A stretch of DNA of 47,560 nucleotides from Methanobacteriota archaeon (GTDB lineage: Archaea > Halobacteriota > Methanosarcinia > Methanosarcinales > Methanosarcinaceae), in assembly GCA_030054735.1 (NCBI GenBank), contig JASGVX010000056.1:1-47560 (forward strand). Direction: 5' to 3'. Shown piece by piece: positions 18,322 through 27,599 of this stretch (positions within the stretch are counted from its first letter, which is position 1; the number at the start of each line of letters is the position of its first letter). The notes below the pieces were generated by a model, which saw only the letters and a program-made list of their open reading frames with translations, was not told the DNA's origin and did no database searches. A program made the translations under genes and the position numbers.

Positions 18322-18663
18322 TTATTTTCTTTTGAGTCCTGCCTTCTTGCTATTTTTCTTTAACCTGCTGGGTTTAATATAATCAGTTTTTCCCAGGAAA
18401 CGGTCAACTGTTCCTGCAGTTGTGAACACAGTTTCTCTTTCCTCTTTGCGGTTGACAGTAAGCCCTAATAAAACCATGAGCAGACCTATTTCCGGCTTTA
18501 TTTCAATGCTAATCGCCCCTATGAGGACCAGAGAAGAAGCTGCAAGCCCTTTGAGTGCACCTTTCCTGTAAGAAATATAGCCTGTCCTTTTAAAAATTCG
18601 GATATCTCGAACTGTCAGGAAGAGGACTACAAAATAGGCAAGCATTGCGATTTTCAGATACAT
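18322..18663 (-). CDS. Hypothetical small membrane protein
   Basis: I do not recognise this family. The protein has a first membrane helix (YLKIAMLAYFVVLFLTV), a basic loop (RIFKRTGYISYRKGALKG), and two more hydrophobic segments (LAASSLVLIGAISIEI and IGLLMVLLGLTV). A very basic C-terminal tail ends in KKAGLKRK and should lie in the cytoplasm. The ATG at 18675 lacks a Shine-Dalgarno motif, whereas the in-frame ATG at 18663 has GGAG 7 bases upstream, so I chose the latter (113 residues). The nearest neighbours are not close enough for an operon. A function cannot be proposed. Confidence 0.65.
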   Translation of the reverse strand: MYLKIAMLAYFVVLFLTVRDIRIFKRTGYISYRKGALKGLAASSLVLIGAISIEIKPEIGLLMVLLGLTVNRKEERETVFTTAGTVDRFLGKTDYIKPSRLKKNSKKAGLKRK

Positions 18664-18994
18664 TCTTTTCTCCATTTTTTGCTTTTACACATCCTGCTCC
18701 TTTAAAGCTTACTCCTTTAAGCTTATTTTCAGGAGCAGGTGTGAGATCGGTGTCATAATGTGGTTTCTCAGTATTGCGATACAGATACTAATATCACATA
18801 TGGATTAAATTATAAGTGATCAGGGTTATGGATTACAGTATTATAACCGGGTAATATATACAAAGTCAGGTACTCTAAATAGTATATAAAACTAGCTGGT
18901 TTGGTTTTTTTCAGAATTCTCTTTTAGCCAAAAAAGCCGAATAAACTGTAGTTTCCTTTGAAGCTTGATAAACACGCTTCGAAGACAGTTAATT
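18664..18994. other. Gap without a recognised gene
   Basis: About 330 bp. A TATA-like TTTATATACTATT on the minus strand at about 18875-18887 could serve the hypothetical membrane protein gene, though the leader would be long. Nothing else was seen. Confidence 0.35.
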
Positions 18995-19789
18995 TTATTC
19001 TATATAAATTGAGAGCATCCCAGGGTCAAGGAGCCCGCTCAGGAGCAAAAGCCCGAGGAAAAGGGGCTGGTGGATAAAATATATAGAGAGTGAATGTTTT
19101 CCGATACCAGAAAAAAGTTTTTGAAACAGGAATTTGTCGGTTTCAGGGATTTTAAACTGCCTGTTACCATCTTTATAAAGAGAGTTTCCAAGGAAAATCC
19201 CTGTAAGAAGTACTCCAAACCAGGGAAACAGAGGGAAATAATCAAGGGTTACAAAGCCTTCAGGTGTTAAACCCAGCCAGAGAAGAGAATAAAAGCCAAA
19301 AGTCCTGTTTTTGAGGTAGAATCCTATAACCCCAAAAAAGATACCTAGTAGCAGGTTTTCTTTTCCGTATTTCAGGAAAGGATAGGCAAGTAGCGATGAT
19401 ACTCCAAAAAAATGCAGGATACCAAAAAGGATATACTGCCCGGGAAAGAAAATCCTGCTTATTCCTGTGATTATAAGACCCATTGAAAAAAGCCTCAACC
19501 CTCTTCTAAGATATTTGGGGAAATTCCCAATCGGCTTTCCTGATATTCTGCTGCCAGAGTCTCTTAAACGGCTGTCTCTTGAACGGCTTATGGAAAGAGC
19601 GGTGCCTGATATCAGGATGAAAAGAAAAGCTGCACCTCTGCCCATACAGAAAAAAATGCCGGACTTTAACTCGATATCAGCAAGCCCGAAAAAATCGAGG
19701 TCATAGAGAAAGTGATATGCAAGCATTAAAATTACGGCTAAACCCCGCAGGCAATCAATTTCCCAGAAGCGGCTTGAGCGCCTTTCCAT
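18995..19789 (-). CDS. DUF1624 (HGSNAT-like) multi-pass membrane protein
   Basis: The 264-residue protein begins with FWEIDCLRGLAVILMLAYHF, the hallmark of the DUF1624/heparan-alpha-glucosaminide acetyltransferase-like membrane acyltransferase group, and has about seven membrane helices. The conserved Asp, Arg-Gly and His near the N terminus are present. LFILISGTALSISRSR and the late motif SIYFIHQPLF also fit membrane acyltransferases. Transfer of an acyl group to an envelope glycan is plausible but unproven. GGAG stands 8 bases before the ATG. It is downstream of the CPBP protease gene on the same strand, separated by repeat copy E. Confidence 0.8.
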   Translation of the reverse strand: MERRSSRFWEIDCLRGLAVILMLAYHFLYDLDFFGLADIELKSGIFFCMGRGAAFLFILISGTALSISRSRDSRLRDSGSRISGKPIGNFPKYLRRGLRLFSMGLIITGISRIFFPGQYILFGILHFFGVSSLLAYPFLKYGKENLLLGIFFGVIGFYLKNRTFGFYSLLWLGLTPEGFVTLDYFPLFPWFGVLLTGIFLGNSLYKDGNRQFKIPETDKFLFQKLFSGIGKHSLSIYFIHQPLFLGLLLLSGLLDPGMLSIYIE

Positions 19790-20102
19790 AAATCTTTCTC
19801 CACTGCCTGAATCCCTTTAATCAAAATGCTTCAATTTCCTTTAAAGAAAGCCGTATTTTATATAATCTGTGGGACGCAGGTACAAAGAAGGTATTATCTT
19901 TTATTTTGGCATGAAAGTGCTTTCAGGTACTTTCATTTCTTTGTGCCTGTTATTCGAAGAATTTCATGTGCGTTTTTTCTCAATCTTTTACTTTTTCCCA
20001 CCACTGACCTATAAATTCCCTTTCGTGTTTTAACCTCAGTCAACCTGGTTAAGCTATGAACACTGTTCAATAAAGCTTCTTTTGTAATTTTTTAACAGCA
20101 TC
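19790..20102. other. Gap holding repeat copy E
   Basis: About 310 bp between the CPBP and DUF1624 genes. It contains repeat copy E at 19909-19977. No other element or gene was recognised. Confidence 0.5.
19909..19977 (+). repeat. Interspersed hairpin repeat, copy E
   Basis: Nearly identical to copy C over the full length, with GGC before the ATGAAAGT arm, an intact ACTTTCAT arm, and the GTGCCTGTTATTCGAAGAAT and TTTCATGTGCGTTTT parts. Its sequence conservation suggests recent spread or selection. Confidence 0.88.
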
Positions 20103-20909
20103 TCATATCAGGCCCAGCCCCGGCCCCAGGTGCGGAATTAGTCCGAATAAAAATATATTTGTGAAACCGTGAACCATTATTACGAGAGAAAGGCTTTTTG
20201 TTCTGTAAAAGAAATGCCCCAGTATTCCTCCTGCAAGAAAAGTATATGCTATCTCATAAAGAGTGCCATAACTTGAATGCATTAATCCAAAAAGGAGGCT
20301 TGCAAGCAGAACCCCTCCTGCAGGCCCCAGGAACTCTTCCAACCTTGCCTGGATAATTCCTCTAAAGATAAGTTCTTCTATCAGGCTAACTACAAAAATC
20401 ATTATAATTATAAGTTCCAGCAGGTAAACAGGTGAAAGGTTAGGAATAAGCGGCTTGGGCTGGATAATTAAATACTCTGATTCTGCGAAGAGCAGGCCTG
20501 CAAGTACGGAGAAGGGCAGATAGATTTTCATTTTCTTGAGAAAGCCCCTCGTTTTCTCTCTTGGGACTTCATGATGAACTGCTATGATGGTTATTGGAAT
20601 TGTCATAGGCATGTACATGAATATGAAAGAGTACAGATTGGTTTCAAAGAAGATGGGCATTGAAAGATTTACCAAGCGAAGAATTGGAAGGAGTAAAAAT
20701 GCCTGGTAAACCTTGCGTATATCCAGTTTTTTTGAGATTATTATCGAAAATGAAAGGATGATAAGAAGCAGCGTATAGACTGTTGCGGCTTCTTTTATTC
20801 TTCCGCTAAATATTAACAACTCGGCAAAAGCAATAGCAATAACAGGAGCTCCTGCAGAGAATATCTTATGTAAAAAATTGGTTTTTTCATTAGTCTGCGT
20901 TTTGAACAT
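20103..20909 (-). CDS. CPBP-family intramembrane metalloprotease (copy a)
   Basis: CPBP (Abi/CAAX-type) proteases are multi-pass glutamate proteases or metalloproteases of the membrane. The protein has about eight helices and all three family motifs: EELIFRG, then FGLMHSSYGT, then VHGFTNIFLFG. Counted from the upstream TTG, these place Glu184/Glu185, Arg189, His217, His253 and Asn257. The frame opens at that TTG (20927), but AGGAG lies 9 bases before the ATG at 20909, which I prefer (268 residues). It follows the DUF1616 gene by a short gap and is probably co-transcribed with it. A paralogous pair lies at 28.9-31.6 kb. The substrate is unknown. Confidence 0.88.
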   Translation of the reverse strand: MFKTQTNEKTNFLHKIFSAGAPVIAIAFAELLIFSGRIKEAATVYTLLLIILSFSIIISKKLDIRKVYQAFLLLPILRLVNLSMPIFFETNLYSFIFMYMPMTIPITIIAVHHEVPREKTRGFLKKMKIYLPFSVLAGLLFAESEYLIIQPKPLIPNLSPVYLLELIIIMIFVVSLIEELIFRGIIQARLEEFLGPAGGVLLASLLFGLMHSSYGTLYEIAYTFLAGGILGHFFYRTKSLSLVIMVHGFTNIFLFGLIPHLGPGLGLI

Positions 20910-20981
20910 TTTTCCAAACTCCTGCAAAGAGACTTTTCCTGCTTTAAGATACAGAAGATGTATAGTCTGGAGACGCCATCT

Positions 20982-21869
20982 TCAGGTCTCCTTTGTGACG
21001 TTTATCCAGAGGTGCGTGTTCCTGTAGGGTACACTTTTTTCAGTTTCATTAAAAAGCAGAAACTCCAGTTTCATGTTCTTTCCCTCAACTGATGGAGTAA
21101 AAGTTACTGGCTCTTCCCATCTTTCCTTATGGTCAAGGCTAATGTATTTCTGATCTTCCGGAAGAGGCAGGGAGTGGTTTTCAAGCCTGATTTCCATTGT
21201 ATAATCCATAGTTCTATACTCATGGTTCGTAATCCCTACAATGACTGTCCCGCTCTTCCCTGGTGCTAATTCTGTGGGATAGTTTTCAGCCACTTTATCG
21301 GGCCCCAGGATGTAATATTCGGTGAATGACTCTCCTTCTTTGGGATTTCCTATGACATATGCAAGGCTGCCAATAGAAGCCAGTATGGAAATTGTCAGCA
21401 ACAATGCAAAGGCTTTGCTGCCTTTAGGGCCAGTTTCCTCAAGAAGCTCTGTTTTCGAAGTGGAGACAAATGATTTGATTGTGACATTAAAAGCTTCAGT
21501 TTCAGGCAACTGAAGTCTTCTAAAAAATCCCACCATACAGATGAGAAGTGTAAAAGCCGAAAGACCTGCGAGTACAGGAACTTCCCTGATCCCCCAGGAA
21601 GTATAGTTCATTCCAAGCCCCATGAGAGGGGATATTGCAATACTTAATCCAAAGGAGAGCATGGCTCTTTCAATTCCGTCCAGATCTTTTTTTGCAGGAA
21701 GAAGAGCTGCTGTCAGAGCATATCCTGGCAGGAATAGGACCAGAAGAAGTCCAAGGACTGTACGCAGAAAGCTCCCGCTGAGTACGGGCACAAGTACGAA
21801 AATATCAGTAAGGATCACAAGACCGGCTACGATCAGCAGGTCTAGAGGAAGGTGTCTCTTTCCAGCCAT
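20982..21869 (-). CDS. DUF1616 membrane protein (copy a)
   Basis: The protein has four membrane helices in its first 120 residues (including LGLLLVLFLPGYALTAALLP, typical of DUF1616), and a fifth near residues 150-175. A C-terminal extracytoplasmic beta domain of about 120 residues follows (YYILGPDKVAENYPTELAPG, GITNHEYRTMDYTMEI, and a final WINVT). DUF1616 proteins occur in archaeal envelopes, and their function is not established. The frame opens at a GTG at 21878, but alignment with the paralogue at 30691-31578 favours the ATG at 21869 (295 residues). It lies directly upstream of the CPBP protease gene, and this pairing is repeated in copy b. Confidence 0.82.
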   Translation of the reverse strand: MAGKRHLPLDLLIVAGLVILTDIFVLVPVLSGSFLRTVLGLLLVLFLPGYALTAALLPAKKDLDGIERAMLSFGLSIAISPLMGLGMNYTSWGIREVPVLAGLSAFTLLICMVGFFRRLQLPETEAFNVTIKSFVSTSKTELLEETGPKGSKAFALLLTISILASIGSLAYVIGNPKEGESFTEYYILGPDKVAENYPTELAPGKSGTVIVGITNHEYRTMDYTMEIRLENHSLPLPEDQKYISLDHKERWEEPVTFTPSVEGKNMKLEFLLFNETEKSVPYRNTHLWINVTKET

Positions 21870-22487
21870 TTTTATCACTTCTGAAATATTTAGTATACTT
21901 TCCTTCTACAATTTATACTTTTGTGAGCTTTCTGCCAATCCTCTCTAATTCCCTCTCTAATTTCATCTTTTTATATTTATTCATACACATATATTCCATT
22001 TTTTATTATCTTTTCTGCATTTTTTCAATGTACTTACAGTAATTCGTATTCAGATATTACTGCTGCAGAAGAATTGAGAATTAAAAAAGGAAATTTAAAG
22101 AGGTGTTTAACTGTGTTAAAGAAGTATTTTAACTGTTCACATTAATTATTTTACATAGTGAATTCTTATTAAAACGCTAAATAAGCTGCTACTTTGAAAC
22201 TGGTGTTTTGAGAACTTATTAAGTCCCTGAGTTCCATCGAGCTATGTGGAAAAACCCTGCAACAAACTTATATGGAAATCATCTTCTGTTTCATTTTAGA
22301 AACCTGAATCCCAATCTTTTTAATTCTCCTGTAACCCATAAGGTTTCTTCCTATGAAAAATTTTCCCTTCTGAGAAAGCTTCCTTCTGATTTTAATCAAT
22401 TTTTCTATTTCTATTAAATATTTTTAGTTAAGAAATTTCAGGCTTGCATAGAAAATTTTATTTTGTACTTCCCCCTTTTCTCGAAGC
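21870..22487. other. Divergent AT-rich gap
   Basis: About 620 bp between the divergent DUF1616 and epimerase genes. There are no repeats of the families seen elsewhere and no gene. An AATTTTATTTT stretch about 30 bases before the epimerase ATG may be its TATA box, with a leaderless start, because no Shine-Dalgarno motif is present. Confidence 0.4.
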
Positions 22488-23384
22488 ATGAAAGTGCTGA
22501 TTACAGGAGGAGCAGGTTTCATAGGCTCCCATATTGCTGAGTATTTTGCAGAATCAGGGCATAGTGTAAGGATTCTTGACAATCTCACTACCGGTTTTTC
22601 CAGAAATATCCCTCAGTACAGAAATATTGAATTCATTCAGGGGGATATCTGTGATCCCTCTTTGCTCGAAAAGGCGATCTCAGGCGTGGATTGCGTTTTC
22701 AATGAAGCTGCCCTCGTATCAGTGCCGCTTAGCTGTGAAAAGCCAGTCGAGGCTTTCCGGATAAACACTCTCGGAACACTTAATGTATTGCAGGCCTGTG
22801 TCAGGGAAGGAGTAGAAAAGTTTGTAACAGCGTCCTCGGCTGCAGTTTACGGAAACAATCCCGTACTTCCTAAAAGCGAGGGGATGTATCCTGAGCCTGC
22901 TTCGCCTTATGCGATCTCCAAACTTGACGGAGAGTACCTGTCTAGAATGTTTTACGAAGAACATGGACTTCGGACTACCTGTCTGCGTTACTTTAATGTC
23001 TATGGGCCGCGGCAGGACCCAAAGTCTCCATATGCAGCTGTGATCCCTATTTTCCTGGAAAGAGCAAAGGCAGGAAAAGATCTTATAATTTATGGCGACG
23101 GTCTTCAGAGCAGAGACTTTGTGCAAGTCAAAGATGTTGTCAGGGCAAATGTGGCAGCCCTTGAACACGGAGATGGTCAGGTATTCAATGTGGCTATGGG
23201 TAAAAGTGTAACAGTTCTGGAGCTTGCAGAGAACATTATTGAACTGACCGGGTCTTCAAGCAAAATTGTACATGCCGGGTCAAGGGCAGGAGATGTCCGT
23301 GACTCGAGGGCAGATGTTTCAAAAATTTCCGGCTGGTGGAAAGGCGAAATCGAACTGGAAGAAGGACTAATGAGCCTTATTTAA
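22488..23384 (+). CDS. NAD-dependent sugar epimerase/dehydratase (UDP-glucose 4-epimerase-like)
   Basis: This 298-residue extended SDR enzyme has the NAD-binding loop TGGAGFIGS, the ASSAAVYG strand with its catalytic Ser/Thr site, and the YAISK motif with catalytic Tyr and Lys. A substrate-binding region (RYFNVYGPRQDP) and a DFVQVKDVV segment follow. It resembles UDP-glucose/UDP-GlcNAc 4-epimerases and likely supplies an activated sugar for cell-surface glycans. It stands alone, about 10 kb before the main glycan locus, and runs opposite to its envelope-gene neighbours. It is slightly short for the family (usually 305-330). The exact substrate cannot be read from the sequence. Confidence 0.88.
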   Translation: MKVLITGGAGFIGSHIAEYFAESGHSVRILDNLTTGFSRNIPQYRNIEFIQGDICDPSLLEKAISGVDCVFNEAALVSVPLSCEKPVEAFRINTLGTLNVLQACVREGVEKFVTASSAAVYGNNPVLPKSEGMYPEPASPYAISKLDGEYLSRMFYEEHGLRTTCLRYFNVYGPRQDPKSPYAAVIPIFLERAKAGKDLIIYGDGLQSRDFVQVKDVVRANVAALEHGDGQVFNVAMGKSVTVLELAENIIELTGSSSKIVHAGSRAGDVRDSRADVSKISGWWKGEIELEEGLMSLI

Positions 23385-23453
23385 GTATAAAAGAGTTGAT
23401 TTTTAAAACAGAGCACGTTATTAATCATCAGAGTATCTAAAAAATAAAAATTT

Positions 23454-23480
23454 AAACAGGAGAGATTATTCCTCCTGTTT
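23454..23480. terminator. Bidirectional terminator-like hairpin
   Basis: AAACAGGAG (23454-23462) and CTCCTGTTT (23472-23480) form a perfect 9-bp stem with a 9-nt loop. Both sides are A/T-rich, and it lies in the convergent gap between the epimerase and the 950-residue surface-protein gene. Confidence 0.65.
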
Positions 23481-23535
23481 GTGTTTACTTTTTAAAATTC
23501 GCTTCCTCACCTGTTTGTATCCTCATTGTTCTCGT

Positions 23536-26388
23536 TTACTTTTTTCTTTTATACGACCCTATCAGGACGATTACAAGGAAACCTATAAAGAAGCTTGCAG
23601 CTTTTGCCCATGGGCTTCCGTTTTCCTTAGAAGGCACATCAAATCCCACAACTGACCTGTCCTTCTGCTCTGATTCTGGAGAGGACTGGACCTCATTTCC
23701 TGTTTTTCCTTCAATTCCAATTACATTCTTGCTGGCTGTAATTGCAAATGGTGAAAAGCCCGGAGTTTCAGCTTTGAAATTGACGTACTCATCATCTTCG
23801 TCTACTTTTTCAGTTTTAAGAGTAATCCACCGGTCTTCGGTGTAGTGCTGGAGGACTATGGTATCCACATTAATGTGGTTTTCATTTATCCATTCTTTGC
23901 TTACTCTGAAGCCCACTATAGCACTTTTTATATTTTCCGAACTCGAAAACTCCTCGTCTCCGACCTGTATATCGAGATATTTATAAACTACCCCTTCAGG
24001 TTCACCAGTAAGATCTGAGGATATTCCTTCCAATTCCTCAGCAATAGCCGTTATTCGACCTACCTGGGAGTTAAACTCAATATAAGTTACAGGACTGGCT
24101 GCATTTTTGAAATAAAACGTTGCCACTTTGCTATTTGATGCAACGGAGGGATCTTTCTCTGTTCCCCCAGTGCTCCTTGAGCTCATTTTTGCTTCGATCT
24201 TTACAGTTTTCTGAGAAAGCCCCACAAGGCCCTTTTCTGGGATATGTGCACCCACGAGTAGATAATAGCAGCCTGCAGGCAGATCAAATGCAGTAAGAGA
24301 CAGGGTATTCTGGCCAGCTTCTCCTACCGCTATTGTCCCCTTTCCATCTAAAAAGGTCTGGTTATTGTCTAATACATCACTAATGTCCATTCCATTCACT
24401 ATAACGGAAGTTCCGGCTCCAGTACCATCAGAGTTGATTTCTATGTCTGCTTTGTATGCCTCGTCTTTTATAAGTACAGCTCCGTAGGTGTAATCGTCGG
24501 CTGTAGCTCCTTTCAGTGACATGCTTATGTCCAGGTCATTTCCTTTTATTATACACGATGGGGCTGAAATGCACAGTTCGTATTCCGCAACCAAAAAGGC
24601 TGTTGCAGAAAGGACTGTCATACTTTTATCTTTATTCTGACGGACCATAACGACACAGTACGGGCCTGCACCAAGCTCTCCAAGGTTATAGTCTACTATA
24701 TCTCCGCATTCATCAAGTTTAACAGTGTGTTTTTCGTATTCTTCGCCCACGCTGTCCTTAAAGAGAGTATTTATGCTCCCAATATCTCCTGCATCGAAGG
24801 CATCTAAAAGCCCGTATGCACAGTCAGAAGTCAACTTGATCCGGTAGATCTCTACTATTTCGTTTTTAAGCCCCGGCTCTCCGTAGAAAGACATCTTCAC
24901 TTTTTCAGTCGGAAGAAATACGGGATGAGTGGTATAGGACTTAGTTGAAGGGTATGTTATGGTATAAGGGTATGTTGTGGTAGAACTTTCTTCTTCACAT
25001 TTATACAGAGTCCCTGATACTCCACCATACAGAGTCCCTGATACTCCACCATATTCCATGTGTTCAGGTCCATTATATGTGAGTTTTATTGGCTTTGGAA
25101 GTTGAATCCTTGTGCCTTCGTTCAAACATCCCATCACGATCCAGTTCCCGTCTGTCGGGCTGCTGGTGTGATCCAGGAAATAGACCACTTTATCAGTAAA
25201 GTTTAAATTAGCAATTTTCTTTTCGATATTTTTCTCAGGCTTGGTACAGTCTCCTTTATCTTTCTTATCATCAATTTTTGAGCTCTTTTCTTCGATCTTT
25301 ACAGTTTTCTGAGAAAGCCCTACAAGGCCCTTTTCTGGGTTATATGCACCCACAAGGAGGTAATAGCAACCAGCAGGAAGATCAAATGCACTAAGAGACA
25401 GAGTATTCTGGCCAGCTTCTCCTATCGCTATTGCCACCTTTCCATCTAAAAAGGTCTGGTTATTGTCTAATACATCTATAATGTCCATTCCATTCACTAT
25501 AACGGAAGTTCCAGCTTCAGTACCATCAGAGTTGATTTCTATGTCTGCTTTGTATGCCTCATCTTTTATGAGTACAGCTCCGTAGGTGTAATCGTCGGCT
25601 GTAGCTCCTTTCAGTGACGTGCTTATGTCCAGGTCATTTCCTTTTGTTATACACGATGGTGCTGAAATGCACAGTTCATGTTCCACAACCATAAAGGCTG
25701 TTGCAGAAAGGACTGTAATACTATTATCTTCATTCTGAGAGACCATTACGATACAGTACTGGCCTGCATCAAGCGGTCCAAGGTTATAGTTTGATATATC
25801 TCCGCATTCATCAAGTTTAACAATGTGTTTTTTGGATTCTACGCCCACGTTGCCCTTAAAGGCATTTATGCTCCCAATATCTTCTCCCTCGGAGGCACCA
25901 AAAAGCCCGTAAGAGCTTGGAAGCCCGTAAGAGTCAGAAAACAAGTTGATCAGGTAGATCTCGACTTCTTCGTTTTTAAGCCCTGGCTCTCCGTAGAAAG
26001 ACATCTTCACATCTTCATTCGGAAGAAATACCGGATGAGTGGTATAGGACTTGGTTGAAGGGTAGGTTATGGTATAACTTTCTTCTTCACATTTATACAG
26101 AGTCCCTGATACTCCATCGTATTCTATGTGTTTAGGTCCATTATATGTGAGTTTTATTGGCTTTGGAAGTTGAATCCTTGTGCCTTCTTTCGGGTTTCCC
26201 ATCACGATCCAGTTCCCGTCTGTCGGGCTACTGGTGTGATCCAGAAAATAGACTACTTCATCAGTAAAGTTTAAACAAGCTATTGGCTTAGCTATTGGCT
26301 TTGCATCTGTTTTTTCGCAACACGCCATTGCTGGTGCAGAGGTTAATATAAACACTGCTAATATTAGTATCAATAAACTTTTTCTCAA
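23536..26388 (-). CDS. Large secreted surface protein with duplicated module and PGF-pre-PGF domain
   Basis: The 950-residue exported protein has a signal peptide (residues 1-23). Two tandem modules of about 340 residues follow, each starting LNFTD-VVYFLDHTSSPTDG and ending LPAGCYYLLVGA...LSQKTVKIE (about 38-375 and 392-738). Next is a PGF-pre-PGF domain (about 745-900, with a typical GFSPFAI end), then one membrane helix and a KRKK tail. The modules resemble methanogen extracellular TIGR04279-type proteins. The start is TTG at 26388, supported by GGAGGT 6 bases upstream. Module 2 carries extra small in-frame duplications (25003-25050). It probably sits on the cell surface; its partner is unknown. 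The 375-residue surface protein gene is just upstream on the same strand. Confidence 0.85.
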   Translation of the reverse strand: MRKSLLILILAVFILTSAPAMACCEKTDAKPIAKPIACLNFTDEVVYFLDHTSSPTDGNWIVMGNPKEGTRIQLPKPIKLTYNGPKHIEYDGVSGTLYKCEEESYTITYPSTKSYTTHPVFLPNEDVKMSFYGEPGLKNEEVEIYLINLFSDSYGLPSSYGLFGASEGEDIGSINAFKGNVGVESKKHIVKLDECGDISNYNLGPLDAGQYCIVMVSQNEDNSITVLSATAFMVVEHELCISAPSCITKGNDLDISTSLKGATADDYTYGAVLIKDEAYKADIEINSDGTEAGTSVIVNGMDIIDVLDNNQTFLDGKVAIAIGEAGQNTLSLSAFDLPAGCYYLLVGAYNPEKGLVGLSQKTVKIEEKSSKIDDKKDKGDCTKPEKNIEKKIANLNFTDKVVYFLDHTSSPTDGNWIVMGCLNEGTRIQLPKPIKLTYNGPEHMEYGGVSGTLYGGVSGTLYKCEEESSTTTYPYTITYPSTKSYTTHPVFLPTEKVKMSFYGEPGLKNEIVEIYRIKLTSDCAYGLLDAFDAGDIGSINTLFKDSVGEEYEKHTVKLDECGDIVDYNLGELGAGPYCVVMVRQNKDKSMTVLSATAFLVAEYELCISAPSCIIKGNDLDISMSLKGATADDYTYGAVLIKDEAYKADIEINSDGTGAGTSVIVNGMDISDVLDNNQTFLDGKGTIAVGEAGQNTLSLTAFDLPAGCYYLLVGAHIPEKGLVGLSQKTVKIEAKMSSRSTGGTEKDPSVASNSKVATFYFKNAASPVTYIEFNSQVGRITAIAEELEGISSDLTGEPEGVVYKYLDIQVGDEEFSSSENIKSAIVGFRVSKEWINENHINVDTIVLQHYTEDRWITLKTEKVDEDDEYVNFKAETPGFSPFAITASKNVIGIEGKTGNEVQSSPESEQKDRSVVGFDVPSKENGSPWAKAASFFIGFLVIVLIGSYKRKK

Positions 26389-26471
26389 TTACATACCTCC
26401 CCATTGATTTTTTTGAATAAGCCGCTGGATAGAATTATTTTCTCCCCCCCGGCTAAATTATTATTTTTATT

Positions 26472-27581
26472 TCATTTTCTTTTTGAATACAGAATAAGGA
26501 TTAGAACTGCTGCTACCATTCCCCCCAGCATGTAAACCAGATCCACGGGTAACCCTGCTTTTTTAAAAGGTAGGAGTGCCTGAACTTCTTTGTTTTCTCC
26601 CCGTTTGTTTTCTCCCTGTTTATTGCTTTGATCTGGATTCAAGATTGCTTCTGCATTTTTTACAGCTTCTGCTTTTTTCTCAGCTTCTGCTTTTTTCTCA
26701 GCTTCTTCTTTTTTCTCAGCTTCTGCTTTTTTCTCAGCTTCTGCTTTTTTTACAGCTTCTGCATTTTTTACGGCTTCTTCTTTTTTCTCAGCTTCTTCTT
26801 TTTTTACAGCTTCTGCATTTTTTATAGCTTCTTCTTTTTTCTCAGCTTCTGCATTTTTTATAGCTTCTTCTTTTTTCTCAGCTTCTTTCTGTGATTCTGA
26901 GATATCCTGTTCCTTTGGGGTTTCTTTTTCCTGTGGCGAATAACCTGGGGTCGTAGCTGAAGTTTCTCCTTGCTGAAGGGCTATATTTTTCGTAATGCCT
27001 CCAACACTTACTTCAAAGTCTCCAGGGGGAACAGCTTTTGTATTATAAGAGTAACTGAAGTTACCGTTTGAATCTGCTTTCACCTGTTGAACAGCTGTTA
27101 TTTTCAGGTCCACAGTTGAAGATCCCCCAGCATCTCCATCCATCTTTATCTGGTAGGTCCCAGGAGGGACACCCGATTGCGTTACAGTTGCCGTGTTTCC
27201 GGAAGCTTCTGAACTCTTAGTCAACCAGATTAGCATTCTTACCCTGACATTGAGGTTTCTGACGTCATTTGCCCGGACCGTAAAGCGGTTATTGACCCCT
27301 TCAGGGATTTTCACGTCATCGAGTATGTACTCGTACTTTCCTCCTGATGCCTGAACTACTTTTTCAAAAGTTACCTCTATTGGAACCTCCTCCTCCGGAG
27401 ATGCGCTTCCTTTAATTTGAAGGGTGTCTCCATGGGCGAGGTTTTCAGGAGATAATTCCCAGCTACTAACTGCTGCAGCTGCAGGTGAAATTGTTAGTAG
27501 AGCCAGAATCAGAACCGAAAGAGAAGTAATTATAAGGGCATGTTCTTTTCGCCTTTTATGTAGATGAGTGGATTTTATCAA
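26472..27581 (-). CDS. Membrane-anchored surface protein with Lys/Glu/Ala repeat stalk
   Basis: This exported protein has a signal peptide (basic start, then LSVLILALLTISPAAAA) and two beta-rich regions (WELSPENLAHGDTLQIKG onward). A stalk of about 90 residues consists of imperfect KKEEA/KKAEA/KNAEA units (about residues 235-325), followed by one membrane helix and a KRK end. The stalk should form a long charged coiled coil or helix. The frame opens at a TTG at 27599, but that TTG overlaps an AAAGGAG motif. The next in-frame TTG (27581) is 8 bases after that motif and aligns with the GTG start of the paralogous leader at 30170, so I chose it (369 residues). It is upstream of the 950-residue surface protein gene. 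No enzyme motif was seen. Confidence 0.8.
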   Translation of the reverse strand: MIKSTHLHKRRKEHALIITSLSVLILALLTISPAAAAVSSWELSPENLAHGDTLQIKGSASPEEEVPIEVTFEKVVQASGGKYEYILDDVKIPEGVNNRFTVRANDVRNLNVRVRMLIWLTKSSEASGNTATVTQSGVPPGTYQIKMDGDAGGSSTVDLKITAVQQVKADSNGNFSYSYNTKAVPPGDFEVSVGGITKNIALQQGETSATTPGYSPQEKETPKEQDISESQKEAEKKEEAIKNAEAEKKEEAIKNAEAVKKEEAEKKEEAVKNAEAVKKAEAEKKAEAEKKEEAEKKAEAEKKAEAVKNAEAILNPDQSNKQGENKRGENKEVQALLPFKKAGLPVDLVYMLGGMVAAVLILILYSKRK

Positions 27582-27599
27582 GGGAACTGCTCCTTTCAA

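Noticed and set aside
22488-22498. The epimerase start ATGAAAGTGCT resembles the hairpin-repeat arm
   Set aside because: Only 11 bases match, and neither the second arm nor the GTGCCTGTTATTCG block follows; it is coding sequence for MKVLI.
26576-26894. Plus-strand frames rich in Phe, Leu and Ser that look like membrane proteins
   Set aside because: They are the antisense of the Lys/Glu/Ala repeat; the pattern is created by the repeat codons.
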